A stretch of 64,000 nucleotides of DNA from Bicyclus anynana (GCF_947172395.1 NC_069095.1:11283321-11347320); one strand, 5' to 3'; shown: positions 12,226 to 24,570, numbered from the stretch's first letter. Translations and numbers: made by a program. Notes: generated by a model from the sequence alone, not told the origin.

Positions 12226-12799
12226 ATCAATCAGCCTATTTTAATAATTCAATTAAGAAAGACCTGACCCTACATCGACAGGGGGTTATCCTGCCGCATT
12301 AAAGCAACTTTGAATTACTTTATTACCAATATAAAGTAATTCAAAGTCTCTAATAATAGTGGTAGTAATAGTATTAGTTAATTTAGTAAAATATTATTCT
12401 TTTAATTAGTGTAAATAATTGTACACATTTCAATTAAAAAAGATTTTGAGTATACTAGTAATATCATTTCTAATAGGTATATAGGTACAAACAAGGTAGT
12501 GAAATGAAGCCTTGCATAGCTAATATAGACAGTCTGCTAATGATAGTACCACTTAATATAGTAACGCGATATCAGAAATTCTGCACATTCAATAGCAGTC
12601 TAAGGCAAACAAAAGTTTAGCAAGCGAATGCCAATATAGCCTTCCCTTCAAGCGGAAATGAAGGCAGTCGATTTACCCTTGAACTGAGTCTGCACGAATA
12701 AGATTGAAGTTAAATTATTATTTCTTTTTATAACTTTTTTCTACCTTGTAACTATTAGTGAAAGAAGAGTCAGTGAGGGCTTATATCTTGGATCCCTGT

Positions 12800-13074
12800 C
12801 ATCATCATTATCATCACTGTCAACCGATATTCGGCTCACTGCTGATCATGAGTCTCCTCTCAGAATAAGAGGTGTTAGGTCAATAGTCGACCACGCTAGC
12901 CAAATACGGATTGGCAGACTTCACACACCAATTAAGAAAATTCTCAGATATGCAGGTTTCCTCACAATTATTTTCCTTCACCGTTTGAGACATGTGATAT
13001 ATCATTTTTTAAAATGCACACAGCTGAAAAGTTGAAGGTGCATCCCTCCTAATCGAAGGTCATATCCACTGGGC
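12800..13074 (-). mobile_element. SINE-A copy
   Basis: The tail and middle are intact. The head is cut down (catccctcctaatcgaaggt), losing the B box. It lies 120 bp before the candidate first exon. Confidence 0.85.
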
Positions 13075-13194
13075 GTATTATTACGTCTCGTACAGATTAA
13101 TGTTTGTACAAAATAATCATACACAGAGCAAAGATAATTCCCATACGAACCGTTCCATAATCACAAACGTCCGTATAATCTAAGGACTGATAGC

Positions 13195-13420
13195 GTAGCT
13201 CTCATCACGATGCTACGAGCTACGAGCTACGAGTCTACGTCGTAGCCGTACTTCAGTCCTCTCTCAGACGTCGACGCGAGCGTACGTTCTGTCAGTGAAG
13301 CTAACACAGCTATTTACTGAAATGAAAACTTGAATCGGTTGCAAACTGAGGTGTTTAGTAATTGTGCTTTTTGTGTGACTTTTTGTGAACGTTTGAACAT
13401 CGGATTTCCTATTTTGCTCT
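13195..13420 (+). promoter_or_regulatory. Candidate promoter and non-coding first exon
   Basis: Unlike its surroundings this stretch is CpG-rich (acgtcgtagccgtac, cagacgtcgacgcgagcgta) and has no repeat signature in its 3' part. A TCAGTC initiator-like motif lies near 13254. A leader-like sequence follows, with only a four-codon ORF, and ends at a strong donor (gctct then gtgagtatttttt) at 13421. It could be the non-coding exon that pairs with the acceptor at 35983, giving a 22.6-kb first intron. The first 60 bp (repeated 'tacgagc') may be an old repeat. No transcript evidence is available from sequence alone. Confidence 0.33.
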
Positions 13421-14099
13421 GTGAGTATTTTTTATTCGTTTGATTTGTACGATTTTATATTGACGCGCTGTTTTGTGTGATTACAAGCGATTAGAGGGTA
13501 GCGGCAAAGTTTGGTAGACGTAATTAGTATTAGCTATCAAAAAAAATAATTAATAAATCAAAGTCTTATTATTATTAATTGATTATTATTTGTATATTGT
13601 ATAATCATTTTAACATCAGATTTATAATATAAATATTAACACAAATTTTTAAAAGAAAAGATCATGAAAAATAATGTTAATAGATAATTACTTTTACTAA
13701 AGATAATAAAATTTAAAACTGGACGGATCCAGATGGGTGAATAAATGACGCAGTTTTTATTTGTCTGAAATAACGAGAGTTTCAATTTCAAAAAAGAGTT
13801 CTTGCACATAACAATTTCCTAATTTTTTGTTTACAAAACCTACTACTGGTTTATCATTATCAGCCTATGTTAAAGTTCTGCTGCAGAGCCAGGTCTCCGA
13901 TGTTCTCGGTAAAAGGATATGGAATTTACACCCACCACGTTGATCCATTGCAGGATGGCAAGCACATACCTTTTATTCCTCTGTTAATAGCTTATTCTAT
14001 TATCACACACTCACAAAACACAACATGACATTACGAAATTTAATCTTTCATCAGTTAAAAAGAGCAATTTTATTAAAAAGCCATCATCATTATCAATGT
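13421..14099. other. No gene seen
   Basis: AT-rich. It would be the start of intron 0 if the candidate first exon is real. Confidence 0.5.
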
Positions 14100-14264
14100 T
14101 TGCCATGTCTTTTTTTAATGTGATCAAAATTCCCATTTCTTTCCAACTAGTCGGGAAAGACTGTATGCGGAGTGGGTACGACAGTAGACCAACGGGGCGA
14201 GAATCGAACCACCACCCCTCGGTGATGAGTCCGACCGCTCTTACCGTTGAGCTATTGGGGCTAT
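14100..14264 (-). mobile_element. SINE-D copy (another tRNA-derived family)
   Basis: On the minus strand it begins 'agccccaatagctcaacggt', A-box-like, and has the B box 'tggttcgattctcgcc', then an unrelated body (actagttggaaagaaatggg). It does not fold as a true tRNA because the 3' acceptor arm does not pair. One copy only in the window. Confidence 0.6.
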
Positions 14265-14714
14265 CATTGTCTCCCAAATACTAGGGTCTCGGGCCGTATT
14301 CATCCAGCGGCTTTCTGATTGAAACTCAATTGATGTCATCAGCTCATTATAGTTGTCAACCAACAATGAGAGTTTCGGACAAGGTATAAATACCAATCTT
14401 AGATATTTATTTTGTGCATCCTTTGTTAACAAGTTATCTTTTATTTTTTTATGTGAACTATCAATCCGCACGTATTATGAACCGCTAATACTTCTAAGAA
14501 TACCATTAGCATCACCATCACCATTAGCATCATATGATTCATTGATTGATAGACTAAGAGCCTGTAAACCCCAGACCGTCTTCATTTTATGAAAGCTAAA
14601 AATTTGTCAGCTCATGTTCCTACTATAAATAGATGACTACCGTAACCAACTATGGAGGATGGAGTTTGGGCTTTTATAAAATGACGAAGGTCTCGGGTTC
14701 GCAGGCTCTCCATC

Positions 14715-14860
14715 TATGATTGATTGAAGAAGTCTTGGCTTCAAAATATCCGATTGTGGTCCGGTATCACGAGTGTCTCACAAATATGCCTTGCGAAAAT
14801 ATGTGTAAGTAAACCAACCTTCGCTAGCCAAAGAGGATCTCAAAGAAGACGATCAGCTAT
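14715..14860 (+). mobile_element. LINE fragment, 'WLRNIREWTG' family, degraded
   Basis: It reads KKSWLQNIRLWSGITSVSQI, then ANFASQRG-like residues with frameshifts. Same family as 4258 and 26600. Confidence 0.7.
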
Positions 14861-15642
14861 ACTCTACTACTTTTTTTTCCGTCATAATTTTGTATCAACC
14901 TGTTGCAGTTGTAACTCAATCATCCAAAACGGTTAAACAAATGATGATGAAATTTGGAACACATCATAGTAGATATTAAAGGTCTCATCATGAAATTTCA
15001 AAATCTACTTGACGCACAAAGATGAAATTTGGCAGGGAGGTAGTTAACAATTAGTAGACGTCCGCTAAGAACGGATTTTCACGAGGGCTGGATTTAGGAA
15101 GTCTAAGGGCGGACAAAGTATGTAGGTACATACTAGCAGAATCTCGCGGTACACAGGTATAAAATATATAGCCTATTTTACTCCCTGATAATGTAGCTTT
15201 CTATAAGTGGAAGAATTTTTTAAATTGGTCTTGTAGTTTTTAAGTCTATTTGTTACCTAAAAAACATTATTATTAAATTTTAATGTAGATTAACGTTGTG
15301 TGTACAATGTACATTTTATGTACGTCTCAATAAACAACTAAGTACATGAATATTCTTACAACTTCACAGGTAAATCAATACCTTGATTGTACTTAGTATT
15401 CTCGAAAGAATAAAAAAAGCCCGATATTTGTATGACTCAGAATAATTCTATAGTCCTTTTTTTCTCATTTTTATTCATTCTTAGACTGAACACTCAAGTA
15501 TCATATATAGAGGCACTCCTGGTAATTTCTTGAAAATAAAATCTTAAATATTCCACACCCTCATAAAGGACTAAAAATCCAGGACTTCATGATCTATAAC
15601 CACACAGCCTAACCACTGTACGTAAGAGGCAGCTTTAACAAC

Positions 15643-15754
15643 TCATCATCATTATTAACAACCTATATTTGGCTCACTGATGAGCACGAATCTCCTCTCA
15701 GAATGGGAGGGGATAGGCTTTAGTCCACCACGCTGGCCCAATGCGAATTGGCCC
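15643..15754 (-). mobile_element. SINE-A 3' fragment
   Basis: Only the tail third is present, from 'catcatcattattaacaac' to 'cgctggcccaatgcgaattg'. Confidence 0.8.
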
Positions 15755-16214
15755 ATAGCAACTATATAAATAATAAATTTTAATATTTTAAGGGACAAAT
15801 AACACGGTCCATCCTTATCATAAAAAGTGGAATGATAAACCCCTCTTTCATCTTAATTTAGATCCCTCCTTTAATGCCAACAACATTGGCTAAAGAAAAT
15901 AAATTAAAGACTTGATGCCTCTAATTTTATTTACCCTGTAATTTTCGCAGGGCAATCAAGGGACGTTTACGGGGCCCTTTAAAGGTAATTTTTTTTCTTT
16001 TAAATATTACGTTCACTTTTCTTTGTACTTCCTTTGTTGTCAAATTTTATTTTATAACCAAACTAGCTCCGAATTTGCGAGAGCAGAAAAACATAATTAA
16101 AATTGTTTTCCAATGTGTTCTTTCCGCTATTATTTATGTAACATAAACGTAAGCATAAATATACATCTACATAATTTATGGATACACACTAATACACTCT
16201 TAACACAAATGTAA

Positions 16215-16275
16215 TTAGTGGTGGGAATCGAACCCCCACCCATGATGCAAAAGTCAGGGTCGTCATTTGTTAAGC
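16215..16275 (-). mobile_element. tRNA-like SINE remnant
   Basis: The minus strand has the B box 'gggggttcgattcccacca'. No acceptor stem or intact A box was found, so it is not called a tRNA gene. Confidence 0.4.
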
Positions 16276-17731
16276 AATGATTGATTTACTGGGTTCAGAT
16301 AGACATAGAAATACAGCGGGATTTTTTGTAAATATTGCTATCTTTAAAACCTTCATCATCAAAGCTGGTATTATGCTACGTGAGCTTGTAATATTTATTT
16401 ATTTATTTGGTCCACCAGTGACTGTTGCAGCATTTAGACAACTACAATCTAAAAAAAAAAACAAACACAAGAAAAAAAAATACATATTACAGTAACAAGA
16501 AAAAGAAACATTTTAGAACTACTATTTGAATATACTATATAATACAAAAAGTTAATTTAAATTGGTAAAAACAAAAAGAACAATTACTTTAGCAAATCTA
16601 GTAAAACTAACTTGCGATATGTCCTTGGTGAGTCTATGTGGATATCTATAGACCGATTAAGTGCGTTATATAATTTACATAGCCATATCTCCAGCAATAA
16701 TACAAAACGATGAATTTTAAATGAAAATTAAGGAAAATTAATCTGAAACACAGTTATAGAAAAAAAATATTAACTACAAAAATAAAGTGTTTCTGACCGC
16801 ACTCCTCCCGAAATGACTACACATATTTTAATGTTTTTTTTTCATATATTTGGGAGGCATCAGAATATTTTATAAAGTATTTCGCCTTCCTACCACCGTT
16901 ATTTTTAAATATCAATTTTAGTAGTTTTGTGTAAAAAAAAAATATTTGGCAGCACAAACATTCAAAGGCCAGCCAGTAATTAAAATTTTCTTTATTATTT
17001 GTCTCCAAGAAATGTGTAAGCATCTAAATTGTCACCATAAACGATATAAATCTTTATCTAGCCTTACACTGTCGACCACAAATTGTACATAATCCGGGAG
17101 CGTCCCTAGGGATACGAAACTTGACTTCAAGCTACATCGAACTCAATGGGAAGAAAAATGTCTCCACGAATTCCACATTTCAGACGATGCCCCGGCCGCC
17201 GTATATTGTAGTTTATGGCTACAGATTTTTATACTTCACGTAATATAGAATTGGATTTTCAAAATTTATTATGTCCTTTATATTATTTAAAGTTTTTGAA
17301 AGTCCAAATGTTTTATCGTGCACTCTGACATAAGTTTTCGTTTATTTCCGATTTTCAGTTCAGTTCAGTTCCAGTTGGTTCAGAGAAGAAATCAAATTAA
17401 AGTAGACCTAAATATTTGAAAAATATTGAAATTGATATACTTTAATGAATATGTCGGAACATGCTACCAACTAGTTTACGAAAATTAGTCCAACAATTTC
17501 TGTGTTCAAATGGCGCGTCAGTTAGGTGTATGAATTAGTCTAATATAGTTTCGAAGGGTACCTATAGATTCTTCTTTCTTCTGGGCCGTATCCGCACTTG
17601 GCCATGTGATTGGCCGTTGTACATGAGGTAAATAGATGTTAGTTTCTTTAGGTACTTTGTCACCTTTATCAACTTTTTATTCCTGGTTGTAGCCTTGAAG
17701 CGTGATACAGGCAATGCTTTTACTGGCCAAA

Positions 17732-18006
17732 ATCATCATCATCATCGTTATCAACGGCTTATTCGGCTCACTGCTGAGCTCGAGTCTGCTCTTAGAATGA
17801 GAGGGGTTAGCCAATAGTCCACTGCGCTGGCCCAATGCGAATTTACACTCGCAGATAATTAAGAAAATTTTCTTGTATGCAGGTTTCCTCACGATGTTTT
17901 TCCTTCACACGTGATATTTAACTTTTTAAAATGCACACAACTGAAAAATTGGAGCTACCAGGATTGCTTCGGATTCGGAGTCAGAGGTCATATCTGGGCT
18001 ATTACG
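17732..18006 (-). mobile_element. SINE-A copy
   Basis: It is nearly full length in reverse, with small deletions in the middle and a damaged B box (accaggattgcttcggattc). Confidence 0.84.
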
Positions 18007-18573
18007 CTATAATATTACTGTGTGCTGAAAGGATGTCGCGTGGATCCATCGGGATTTCACGGATAACAGCTACAAAATCAATTATTCACTACATATAGAC
18101 ATTAGCAAGTTGACCTAAATTACTAATGTATTTAAGATCAACCCTAAAACCTAAAACCTCCGACATCAACTTTATCGTGACTTGTGCTGTCAACCACAAA
18201 TTGAACATAAGCCGGGTCGCTCCCGTGAGATTCGACAGTCGACTTGGCGCGACAAGTTTAATCTTAAGAAAAATTACTGCAAGAAATCCATTTCCTCCCA
18301 TTTCTCTTGGTACTACTTATTTTATATACTTACTAAATTTAGTAGCACTCTGAGAGATGGAAGGAAATGCAACTATGGATTTTCCAATTTGAAAAATCCA
18401 TCAATGAGTTCGTGTGATGAATTTTTGCTTCGTTATTCTTTTATTTATGACTCCAGGAACTTGTGGTTAGATAAAATTGTTAATAACAAATTATTTGGTA
18501 ATGTTCGGGTGTACAGGCGGTCTTGAAGAAATACAACAACAGCGTTACAAAGTATAGATGCTTTATTATTGTA

Positions 18574-18906
18574 TAAAAAATTTTAATAAAAAAAATTCAA
18601 CCGACTTCCAACTCAAAAATTAACCTAAACTAAAAAGCAAAAAATAACATCTTACCTATGTGATACCTTCTGATCAGTTTGAAGGTGGTGCCAAGCCAGT
18701 GATGTTTTAATTCAAGCCGTTTAAATTACACAATTTCTGTGGTTCTTTCAGAAACGGCTTTAATTAAAACATGACACTGGATTGGCACCGCCTTCAAATT
18801 GATCAGAAGGTAGCACATAGGTAAGATGTTATTTTTTGCTTTTTAGTTTAGGTTAATTTTTGAGTTGGAAGTCGGTTGAATTTTTTTTATTAAAATTTTT
18901 ATTTTT
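18574..18906. repeat. Palindrome of about 330 bp
   Basis: The left arm 'ttcaaccgacttccaactca' to 'gtgatgttttaattcaagcc' matches the right arm in reverse from 'ggctttaattaaaacatgac' to 'gagttggaagtcggttgaat'. The centre is near 18737-18745. Arms are about 90 percent identical by eye. Confidence 0.88.
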
Positions 18907-18920
18907 TAATTTTTAGTGTT

Positions 18921-19480
18921 AGCGCACCTACTGAGTGTGAACTGACTGTCCTCCGTCTTCATCACCAGACCCCCTATACAGTCACAATCCATATGGGTGG
19001 AAAGTTCTCATCAATATAAAATTTATCAAGTCCAAACACAAGGTAGCTACTGTGAACCGTCGAGGAGTTCCCTTAACTCTCCTTCATCTTCATCACCAGA
19101 CCTCTAATACAGTCATAACCTATCCAGGTGGAAAGTTCTCATCAATACAAAATTATCAAGTCAAAACACAAGGTAGCTACTGTGAATCGTCGAGGTGTTC
19201 CCTTAACTATCCTTCGTTTTCTTCACCAGACCCCTAATACAGTCACAACCCATCTAGGTGGAAAGTTCTCATCAATACAAATTTATCAAGTCCAAACACA
19301 AGGTAGCTACTGTGAACCGTCGAGGAGTTCTCTTCACTGTCCTTCGTCTTCATCATCAGACCCTTAATACAGTCACAACTCATCTAGGTGGAAAATTCTC
19401 ATCAATACAAATAAATTAAGCCCAAACAAAAGGTACCTGCTGTAAATCGTTGACGAGTTCCATCGTCTGTGTATCGGCTC
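18921..19480. repeat. Tandem repeat, period 130 bp
   Basis: The block 'aaggtagctactgtgaa' recurs at 19041, 19171, 19301 and (as ggtacctgctgtaaa) 19431, exactly 130 bp apart. 130 is not a multiple of three, so ORFs across it are accidental. Confidence 0.92.
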
Positions 19481-19795
19481 CATCATCAGACCAACTCCAG
19501 ACCTTCATAAAATTGTAGTGGTTTAAAATACCTTATGGAAACACTAACAAATGCACTAGCCGTCTCTACGATTTTCAAAAGTTCCCCTCGATTTCTCCAG
19601 GATGCCATCATCAGATCCTGACATGAAAAAAATGGGACCACCCTGGAATCAAACCCTTCACAACAAAAAAAGAATTTTCAAAATCGGTCCACAAATGACG
19701 GAATTATCGCTGGACATACATAAAAAAAAAAAAAAAAAAAAAAAAACATACATACAGCCGAACGTAGAACCTCCTCCTTTTTGGAAGTCGGTTAA

Positions 19796-19885
19796 AAAGT
19801 ACTAGTACTAGTTACTAGGTACTAGTTATTGTATATAAGTACTAGTACTAGTTACTAGTTACTACACTCAAAAAGTACTAGAAAA
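19796..19885. repeat. ACTAGT-type simple repeat
   Basis: Runs of 'agtactagtactagttact' in two blocks follow the 18574 element. Confidence 0.8.
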
Positions 19886-20314
19886 TAACTAATTACAATA
19901 TTAGGTGGAGGAGCTTATAAGTTAACAACATCATTTAGTTAATGTAAATAAACATCCCCACTTTCTACTCTAGCTTCTTGATTACTGCGCGACGCTTCGG
20001 CGCCGCCGCTTACGTCACGGTAACTTGCACGTGAGCGTCTACATATCGTCTACATAAGTCTTAAACAAAATCAATTGTCTGCAATCAGCTACAAAAGTTT
20101 GACAGTACATGTCAACCATCTGTATCAGAAACAGAAAAATATTAATTTACTTTATTAGTAATACCGGCTGTTTTTGGTGCATTTGCCTAAAAAAAAACGC
20201 ACGCACTTCGCTATCTGTGCAAAAATAACAAGCGTATCAAAATGTCAACATATGGAAAACACGCAAAGATCATTCATTTTCAGAAAGTGTGTTCAAAGCG
20301 TGTTTCCTCGCAAA

Positions 20315-20512
20315 TCTATACTAATATTATAAAGCTGAAGACTTTGTTTGATTGAAAGCGCTAATCTCAGGAACTGCTGGTCCGATTTAAAAAATTCTCT
20401 CAGTGTTAGAGTGCCTATTTATCGAGGAATTATCGAGCTATAGGCTATATTTTATCCCTATATTCCTACGGGAACGGGAACCACGCGGGTGAAACCGCGC
20501 GGCATCTACTAG
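20315..20512 (+). mobile_element. Helitron-2 copy, full length
   Basis: Helitron-2 in sense begins 'tctatactaatattataaag' and ends 'gtgaaaccgcgcggcgtcag' plus CTAG before T. This 198-bp copy has both ends. Confidence 0.9.
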
Positions 20513-20645
20513 TGTGTTATAAAACGTTGTATGACATACGTGCGCTTTGATGATTACAGCCTCTGCTTCCTTACTATAATGTATTCGCCTTTGGCTCGAG
20601 CTGCAATTCGAGCCTTCACTATAATTTTTAACTTACTGCAGCAGC

Positions 20646-20689
20646 TGCACTTATATCATAATGTACTAGAACATTATAATATAAGTGCA
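20646..20689. repeat. Small hairpin
   Basis: 'tgcacttatatcataatgt' and 'acattataatataagtgca' pair at 18 of 19 positions around a 6-bp loop. Confidence 0.7.
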
Positions 20690-21034
20690 CAACTCGTCAT
20701 TTAATAAAAAAAAATTGCTATTTGTTCGAAACACAGTATAACTTACGAACCATTATTTGACTATTCAAATGTATATAATATTCAAACGGTAGATTCAAAA
20801 AGTTTTCAAATATAACTTTGACATTTCTATCAAAGGGCCCAATGTTGATGTTAAAATTTCCATTTTTTAATCAAAATTGGTTTGTGATGGTATTGTCTGT
20901 AATTCGTTCGGTCACCCATTTATTTAATTTTCATTGGCGGGATGAATCACTTTAATTTGCATAGCGCATAATTTTCAGTTCTCAGAACCTACAGCTGAGG
21001 CTTATGAAATTTAAACCACCTTGTCTATTTATAG

Positions 21035-21217
21035 TCCTGATATTGTAAACGCGAAAATTTGTATGGATGTTTGTCACACTTTAACGCCGCAACTACTGAA
21101 ACTGAATGGAAATAGATTTTACTCTGGGTTAGCACATAGGCTACTTTTTATCCCGGAAAAATCCATGGTTCCCGAGGGATTTGTGAAAAACTAAATTTCT
21201 TCGCGGGCGTTTGCTAG
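21035..21217 (+). mobile_element. Helitron-1 copy
   Basis: It runs from 'tcctgatattgtaaacgcga' to 'gcgggcgtttgctag' before T, with a small internal deletion. Confidence 0.86.
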
Positions 21218-21341
21218 TTTTCTATACTTTTTCATACTTTATCAACTGCGATGAAGATTGAGGTCCAAAAATGGTTAACAGGGCTAGGAGGGCAAAAACG
21301 AGTAGATATTTAACGGCACAATTAAACATATTATGATTGCA

Positions 21342-21396
21342 GCATCTTGGGACACCAACGTTCAACGACTCTTCGAACTATCTGCCCCACTCATTG
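21342..21396 (-). mobile_element. RTE LINE micro-fragment
   Basis: Its reverse complement (agttcgaagagtcgttgaac then gttggtgtcccaag) matches 43816-43850 of the longer copy. It lies between two Helitrons. Confidence 0.68.
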
Positions 21397-21415
21397 CTTG
21401 CTTGTTTAGTGTTTA

Positions 21416-21605
21416 TCTATACTAATATTATAAAGCTGAAGATTTTGTTTGTTTGAACGCGCTAATCTCAGGTACTACTGGTCCGATTTTAAAAGTTCTT
21501 TCTGTGTTAGATAGCTTATGTATTGAGGAAGGCTATAGGCTATATTATCCCTGTATTCCTACGGGAACGGGAACCACGCGGGTAAAACCGTGCGGCGTCA
21601 GCTAG
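21416..21605 (+). mobile_element. Helitron-2 copy, full length
   Basis: Both ends are intact (tctatactaat and cggcgtcagctag then t). Confidence 0.9.
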
Positions 21606-21714
21606 TTTTACAAATAAATACGAAAATTATTTTATAATTTTTTAAACACCGCCAATTTCCCAACCCCAGGCTGCTACTATTATGATTTTTCTTGTAAGAA
21701 AAATCCCATTAACG

Positions 21715-21803
21715 TATTTTTGTTTTGTTGGCCAGACCCGGGATTCAAATCTTGGAATCCTGGATTGTAGCTTACCCAGCTAACCACGGACCAATGAGGC
21801 ATG
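21715..21803 (-). mobile_element. tRNA-like SINE remnant
   Basis: On the minus strand it reads 'tgcctcattggtccgtggtt' and has a B box 'gatttgaatcccgg'. The start 'gcctcattggtc' recurs at 42647. Confidence 0.45.
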
Positions 21804-22261
21804 ATGACTAATATTACTAGTAAATTATATCACTATATAGTAGGTACATGGATCAATATAGCTTCTGTATTCACATTATACTCTCGTACTTTCACAAGGA
21901 TAGGCATACACATTACACAGTGAACGCTGCAGTATTTCATTAGTTAATGGGGCCACAGCGCCTAGCGACAGACGACGTTAGCGATACGTTTTCAAGTATC
22001 TAAATATAGACAGTGATTTGAAACGAAACGTAATACAGCGTAATGTTTTAGCATAAATTATAATACGATTCGATTCTGAAACTAATGCTTTATGCATGAG
22101 AGTGTATGGCTGACATATTGACTGTGTTTTAAATACTTGATGTTTAAATATGAGGTTCTTTTAATTTTTTTTAATTGGTCTTGTTTTTCATAGACATTTT
22201 ATTTTATATTTCTTTAAGCTAGTAGGTTCTTAAAGATATAGACCAAAAGTGATTATGATTA

Positions 22262-22412
22262 TTAGGAAGGATTTAGGGTGATCTTCTCTCGGACCCAGGC
22301 ACGTTTGGAACCCTCGTAACTTTAATTTTAAGTTTTGGACTTTACTTACCACCATTAAATAATGACATAACTCAACGTTTCCAAAGTGCTTGTAAAATAA
22401 ATAATTTAGAAC
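22262..22412 (-). repeat. Dispersed repeat E, copy 2
   Basis: A reverse copy: 'tttggaaccctcgtaacttt' to 'aaagtgcttgtaaaataaat'. Confidence 0.65.
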
Positions 22413-22975
22413 TTTGATAATTTTTCATAATTTCATAATCAACTCAATTTTTTAATAACTGTCACATGTTAATGATTCAGAATTGCTTCAGCTGCTCCTC
22501 AAGAAGCACCATCTCCAGGGTGTATTTTAGAAAAAAAAAACAAAAATCACAAAAAAAAAACGGTATCCACAACGCGCATTGGAGAACCGTAGTGTGCCTC
22601 AAAAAACCTCCAAATTACTGTTACAAAAGGAGGCCTTAGTTATAAAATGAGTGAGACTTGTTAATACAAGTATCACGCCTTTTGTAACTCGTAATAAAAA
22701 AATGTAAATATCAAACTTTTTGATTTCAAACCAGTGTAAACTTAAAAACTAAATACTTTAGGAACGTAAATTACTTGGTTAAAGTAATGGATGAACTGTC
22801 ACCAACAGCCTACGCAGTTTCGAAACTTATGTCAAGAGATTAATATTAAATTCAAAGTACAAAGCAAAACAATTTGCGTTCATGTAAATTAGTATGGATT
22901 GTGATATATTAAATTAAGTCGTATATTCAAACGTGAACTTAACATGTTACATAGGATATTGTGCTGTGTTATATA

Positions 22976-23117
22976 TCACCGTTTGAGACACCGTTTGATG
23001 TTTAATTTCTTAAAATGCACACAATTGAAAAGTCGGATGTGTGCATGCCCCGGACCGGATTCGAACCCACACCCTCCGAATCGGAGACAGAGGTCATAAC
23101 CACTGGGCTATCACGGC
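22976..23117 (-). mobile_element. SINE-A 5' half
   Basis: It holds the head and middle only. The B box is well kept (ggattcgaacc) and the end 'actgggctatcacggca' is intact. Confidence 0.8.
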
Positions 23118-23444
23118 ACGATAACGAATATACATTTTATCTAATATACAAATTATCTAAAACTAATTTGAATAGCTTTCTAAAAATCCTTAGAGTGACC
23201 AAGTTATATTATTTTTTCGGATTTTTCAAATTTTTCTATCTTGAATCAGTTTTTTTTTAAGCTGTAGCTGCTGTAATCATGATTTTAAAGAATTGATTTT
23301 TGTTAAATATTACGAAATAAATTATCAACGTACGGTAATACAATTTTAATAAAAGGAAAAAACTCTGGGGTCTTTTGGGAAAACTATTCAAACTAGTTTT
23401 AGATGATTAGGTGGTGCATCTACCGTTTGCGTTTTATCCATTGA

Positions 23445-23651
23445 CTAGCTGACGCCGCGCGGTTTCACCCGCGTGGTTCCCGCTCCCGTAGCAATAATAC
23501 GGAGATAATATATAGCCTAAAGCCTTCCTCGATAAATGGGCTATCTAACACTGAAAGAATTTTTCAAATTGGATCAGTAATTCCTGAGATTACCGCGTTC
23601 AATCAATCAAACAAACAAACAAACTCTTCAGCTTTATAATATTAGTATAGA
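23445..23651 (-). mobile_element. Helitron-2 copy, full length
   Basis: Reverse copy with CTAG at 23445 and the TC start at 23651. It carries an AAAC repeat near its 5' end. Confidence 0.9.
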
Positions 23652-23990
23652 TTATGGAACACCCTGTATACTCGTCTATATTTAGAAAAGTAAACAACGA
23701 ACTCTGGAACTTCATCAGTCAAATATGTCAGCATGAACTATGTGAACTATAATCGATTGTTACACGTTGTAGCCATTAGCAAATGAGTGCATCGCAGATG
23801 CATCTTGCATTATCTCTGAGTGACCTGGAAACTGGAGCCGATGTACATCTGTGTACAACGGATGCACGCTTCTAGTAAAACCTTTTATGACTTCCTTTGA
23901 TAGAGAAGCCTTTTTAATAATCTCCATAATAGGGTATTACCGTTATATTAATAAAATCCTACTAATATTATTAACGGGAATGTTAGTAGT

Positions 23991-24276
23991 AGATATGACC
24001 TCTGGCTCCGATTCCGGAGGGCGGGGATTTGAATCCGATACGGGGCATGCATCTCCAACACTTAATTGGTGTGCATTTTGAAAAAATATATATCACGTAT
24101 CTCAAACGGTGATGGAAAAACATCGTGAGAAAACCTGCATACCAGAGAATTTTCTCGGCGTGTGTGAAGTCTGCCAATCCGCATTGGGCCAGCGTGGTGG
24201 ATTATTGACCTAACACCTTTGATTCTGACAGGAGACTCGAGCTCAGCAGTGAGCCGAATATGGGTTGATAATAATG
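23991..24276 (+). mobile_element. SINE-A copy
   Basis: It is nearly full length with tail 'gggttgataataatg'. The 34 bp just before it (tcctactaatattattaacg) match the 5' end of the Helitron-1 family, so the SINE probably landed in or beside a Helitron. Confidence 0.85.
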
Positions 24277-24570
24277 AAACTATTTGTAATAAGAGTTTGA
24301 AATTTTAATAAAAAATAGAACCTTAAGTTTAAAATAACGTATTGAGGTACATTTTCCAGTGACCCTGTATTTTAAAACAAGTAGGTACATTAATTAATCC
24401 ACTTCAGACAGGCCAACATATTGTACTGAATGTATTTTTAAACCTTAATATTTACTTCTGTTAACTATTATAAATTATGTATTTATTTAGTTATTACAAT
24501 CCTAAAGTTGAATATTTTGAATAATAATGTGTTTTTGACTCAATTTGTAGTAATGCATCAATTATTTTTT

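Larger units (their letters stand above)
14861..17731. other. No gene seen outside listed repeats
   Basis: AT-rich DNA. 17066-17165 shares 'accacaaattgtacataatc' with 18190-18215. Confidence 0.5.
18574..19798 (+). mobile_element. 1.2-kb element: palindromic head, 130-bp tandem repeats, conserved end
   Basis: It begins with an inverted repeat of about 160-bp arms (18574-18906), continues with about 4.3 copies of a 130-bp repeat (18921-19480), a poly-A run of 26, and the end 'gaacctcctcctttttggaa' then 'gtcggttaaaaa'. Shorter relatives at 2451, 7478, 36626 and 40963 share the ends but not the tandem part. No transposase frame is seen. It is probably non-autonomous. Confidence 0.78.

Noticed and set aside
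14190..14264. Possible tRNA gene with a CAT anticodon-like triplet
   Set aside because: The 5' and 3' ends do not pair as an acceptor stem and a SINE body follows.
18182..18526. 114-residue plus-strand open frame
   Set aside because: No recognisable domain, no splice support, and its start overlaps an unassigned repeat shared with 17080.
19052..19367. Serine-rich open frames with repeated motifs
   Set aside because: They read across a 130-bp tandem repeat whose length is not a multiple of three, inside a mobile element.
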